DNA of 6,136 nucleotides, from contig DQZA01000251.1 of assembly GCA_011042035.1 (NCBI GenBank), positions 1 through 6,136 of the forward strand, read 5' to 3'. How positions within the stretch are numbered: position 1 is the first letter of the stretch; each line of letters opens with the position of its first letter. Made by a program: the position numbers and the translations under genes. Source of the stretch: Desulfobacteraceae bacterium. Its GTDB lineage: Bacteria > Desulfobacterota > DSM-4660 > Desulfatiglandales > Desulfatiglandaceae. Of this stretch, positions 5,321 to 6,136 are shown piece by piece. The notes under the pieces were generated by a model that made no database searches, was not told the DNA's origin, and saw only the letters and a program-made list of their open reading frames with translations.

Positions 5321-6136
5321 ATGGGAATAAATCTCTTGATCGTTGAAGGAGATAAAGAGCTCATGTCCGTGCTTTCCTCATACTTCCACGGCGAAGGTTT
5401 CAGGGTCTTTGTGGCGCCCAGTGATTCTGCTGCCAGAAAGATCCTTACCAAAAAGAGGATTGATGTGGTCTTGCTCGGTGTTATTACCTTGAGGAGGAGA
5501 GCGCTAGCACTCTTAAGATGGATCAAGAGAAAACGCCCCCTTGCTCAGGTCATCCTGATCAACACCAAAGATGAGCTTCCCCTCTCCATAGAGGCAATGA
5601 AACTGGGGGCATTTGACGATTTTTTGCTGCCCCTCGATCTTACTTCCCTGGCCGAATCAGTCAGGGCGGCATGGAAGGCGAAAAAACAAGAAAGGAAGGA
5701 TAAGACCTCCTTTTTTGAGCGGTACAGCAGGATCATGGTGGCAGCAACCTATGCTGAGGTTGGTGAGGACGAATTTGCGGTTCAAATCGCATCAGGTACC
5801 AGATGCAGTAACTATGCGAGCAGGCGGAAAGGGGTACCAGCGCATGATAGGGACCATGGACAACAGGGCCTGAGCAGGGATTCTAAAAACATCCAAGAAA
5901 GGGAGGAGACAATGGAAGAAATCAAGGTATTGTTGGTGGACGACGAGGAGGATTTCGTCAGGACCCTTGCAGAGCGGATTCGGCTGAGGGATCTTAATTC
6001 GGATGTAGCTCTAAACGGTCAGGAGGCCTTGAGGATAGTGGAAGACGATATTCCCGATGTAATGGTCCTTGATCTCCGAATGCCGGGGATCGACGGAATA
6101 GAGGTGCTTCGCAGGGTCAGAAAGGCCTATCCTGAA
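5321..6136 (+). CDS. Pseudo-receiver / TPR-like motif / receiver protein, C-terminus beyond window
   Basis: An open frame of 272 codons running off the window with no stop. Residues 3-125 have receiver-fold sequence (NLLIVEGDKE, RIDVVLLGVI, LGAFDDFLLPLD) but lack every catalytic residue. The acidic pair is E9-G10, the phospho-acceptor Asp is G53, the conserved Thr is N81 and the conserved Lys is L103, so it cannot be phosphorylated conventionally. Residues 131-158 (FFERYSRIMVAATYAEVGED and following) repeat the motif found twice in the upstream small protein. Residues 159-196 are a polar, low-similarity linker. From 202 an intact receiver begins, with D207-D208 and phospho-acceptor D251 in VLDLRMPG; it resembles the stand-alone regulator at 3729-4130. 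The ATG at 5321 has only a weak GTGGA site and follows the upstream gene by 34 bp, consistent with the same operon. A strong internal start at 5912 means the second receiver may instead be a separate gene or be made from both starts. Downstream domains are unseen. Confidence 0.75.
   Translation, partial: MGINLLIVEGDKELMSVLSSYFHGEGFRVFVAPSDSAARKILTKKRIDVVLLGVITLRRRALALLRWIKRKRPLAQVILINTKDELPLSIEAMKLGAFDDFLLPLDLTSLAESVRAAWKAKKQERKDKTSFFERYSRIMVAATYAEVGEDEFAVQIASGTRCSNYASRRKGVPAHDRDHGQQGLSRDSKNIQEREETMEEIKVLLVDDEEDFVRTLAERIRLRDLNSDVALNGQEALRIVEDDIPDVMVLDLRMPGIDGIEVLRRVRKAYPE
5901..5914 (+). promoter_or_regulatory. Strong internal ribosome binding site and ATG before the second receiver
   Basis: GGGAGGAG at 5901-5908 precedes an ATG at 5912, with 5 nt between GGAGG and the ATG. 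The ATG is in frame with the open frame from 5321 (codon 198) and lies right at the start of the intact receiver (MEEIKVLLVDDEE). This is better initiation context than the ATG at 5321 has, and it argues that an independent receiver protein is, or once was, translated from here. Confidence 0.6.

Noticed and set aside
5613..5873. 86-codon open frame on the + strand, offset from the receiver frame
   Set aside because: Its peptide is low-complexity and motif-free, whereas the overlapping frame from 5321 has receiver and repeat motifs. Its TGA at 5871-5873 is noted only as a possible relic stop if an indel occurred.
1..6136. CRISPR arrays, tRNA or rRNA genes, insertion sequences, attachment sites
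   Set aside because: No regularly spaced repeats, RNA-gene motifs, transposase-like frames or terminal inverted repeats were seen on either strand.

Overview
This window reads as a signal-transduction and sigma-54 control locus from a Desulfobacterota (former Deltaproteobacteria)-type organism. That placement is inference. It rests on a PAS-type sigma-54 activator with a cysteine cluster, a stand-alone NifB/NifX-like protein placed beside a Cache-domain sensor kinase, the style of the receiver domains, and intermediate GC content judged by eye. All genes are on the + strand and packing is tight.

Layout. Bases 1-196 hold no supportable gene, only a weak sigma-70-like promoter candidate and the ribosome binding site of the first gene. 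Bases 197-1597 encode a PAS / AAA+ / Fis-HTH sigma-54 activator (bacterial enhancer-binding protein, bEBP) without a receiver domain. Its Walker B motif carries Thr where Asp is usual. After a 77-bp gap comes a four-gene block, probably one operon: a NifX/NifB-type FeMo-cofactor-binding-fold protein (1675-2046), a membrane Cache-domain histidine kinase (2030-3727, overlapping by 17 nt), a single-domain response regulator (3729-4130, 1-nt gap), and a cytosolic DHp protein with a decayed ATPase domain (4127-4792, ATGA overlap).

Bases 4793-4974 form a well-structured control region. A consensus sigma-54 promoter (TGGCAC-N5-TTGC, 4904-4918) is preceded by an IHF-like site and by two direct repeats of TGTTGCANNNTGT spaced 23 bp apart, about 90-125 bp upstream of the predicted start. 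This is the geometry expected for a bEBP-activated promoter, and the activator at 197-1597 is the natural candidate regulator. The promoter faces a small gene of unrecognised family (4975-5286) built from two copies of a TPR-like helical-hairpin motif. Next is an open frame (5321 to the window edge) joining a pseudo-receiver, a third copy of the same motif, and an intact receiver that closely resembles the stand-alone regulator at 3729-4130. The second receiver also has its own very good ribosome binding site and ATG at 5912, so this is either a true fusion or two genes that have lost the stop codon between them.

Working model (inference): the Cache kinase senses an extracytoplasmic ligand and phosphorylates the single-domain regulator. 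The kinase-dead DHp protein may act as phosphatase or phosphotransfer partner. The NifX-like protein and the Cys-containing PAS activator may bring in metal/redox status. The sigma-54 promoter drives a second set of phosphorelay parts carrying the small repeated motif. The least familiar part is this motif, present once between receivers and twice in a free-standing protein.
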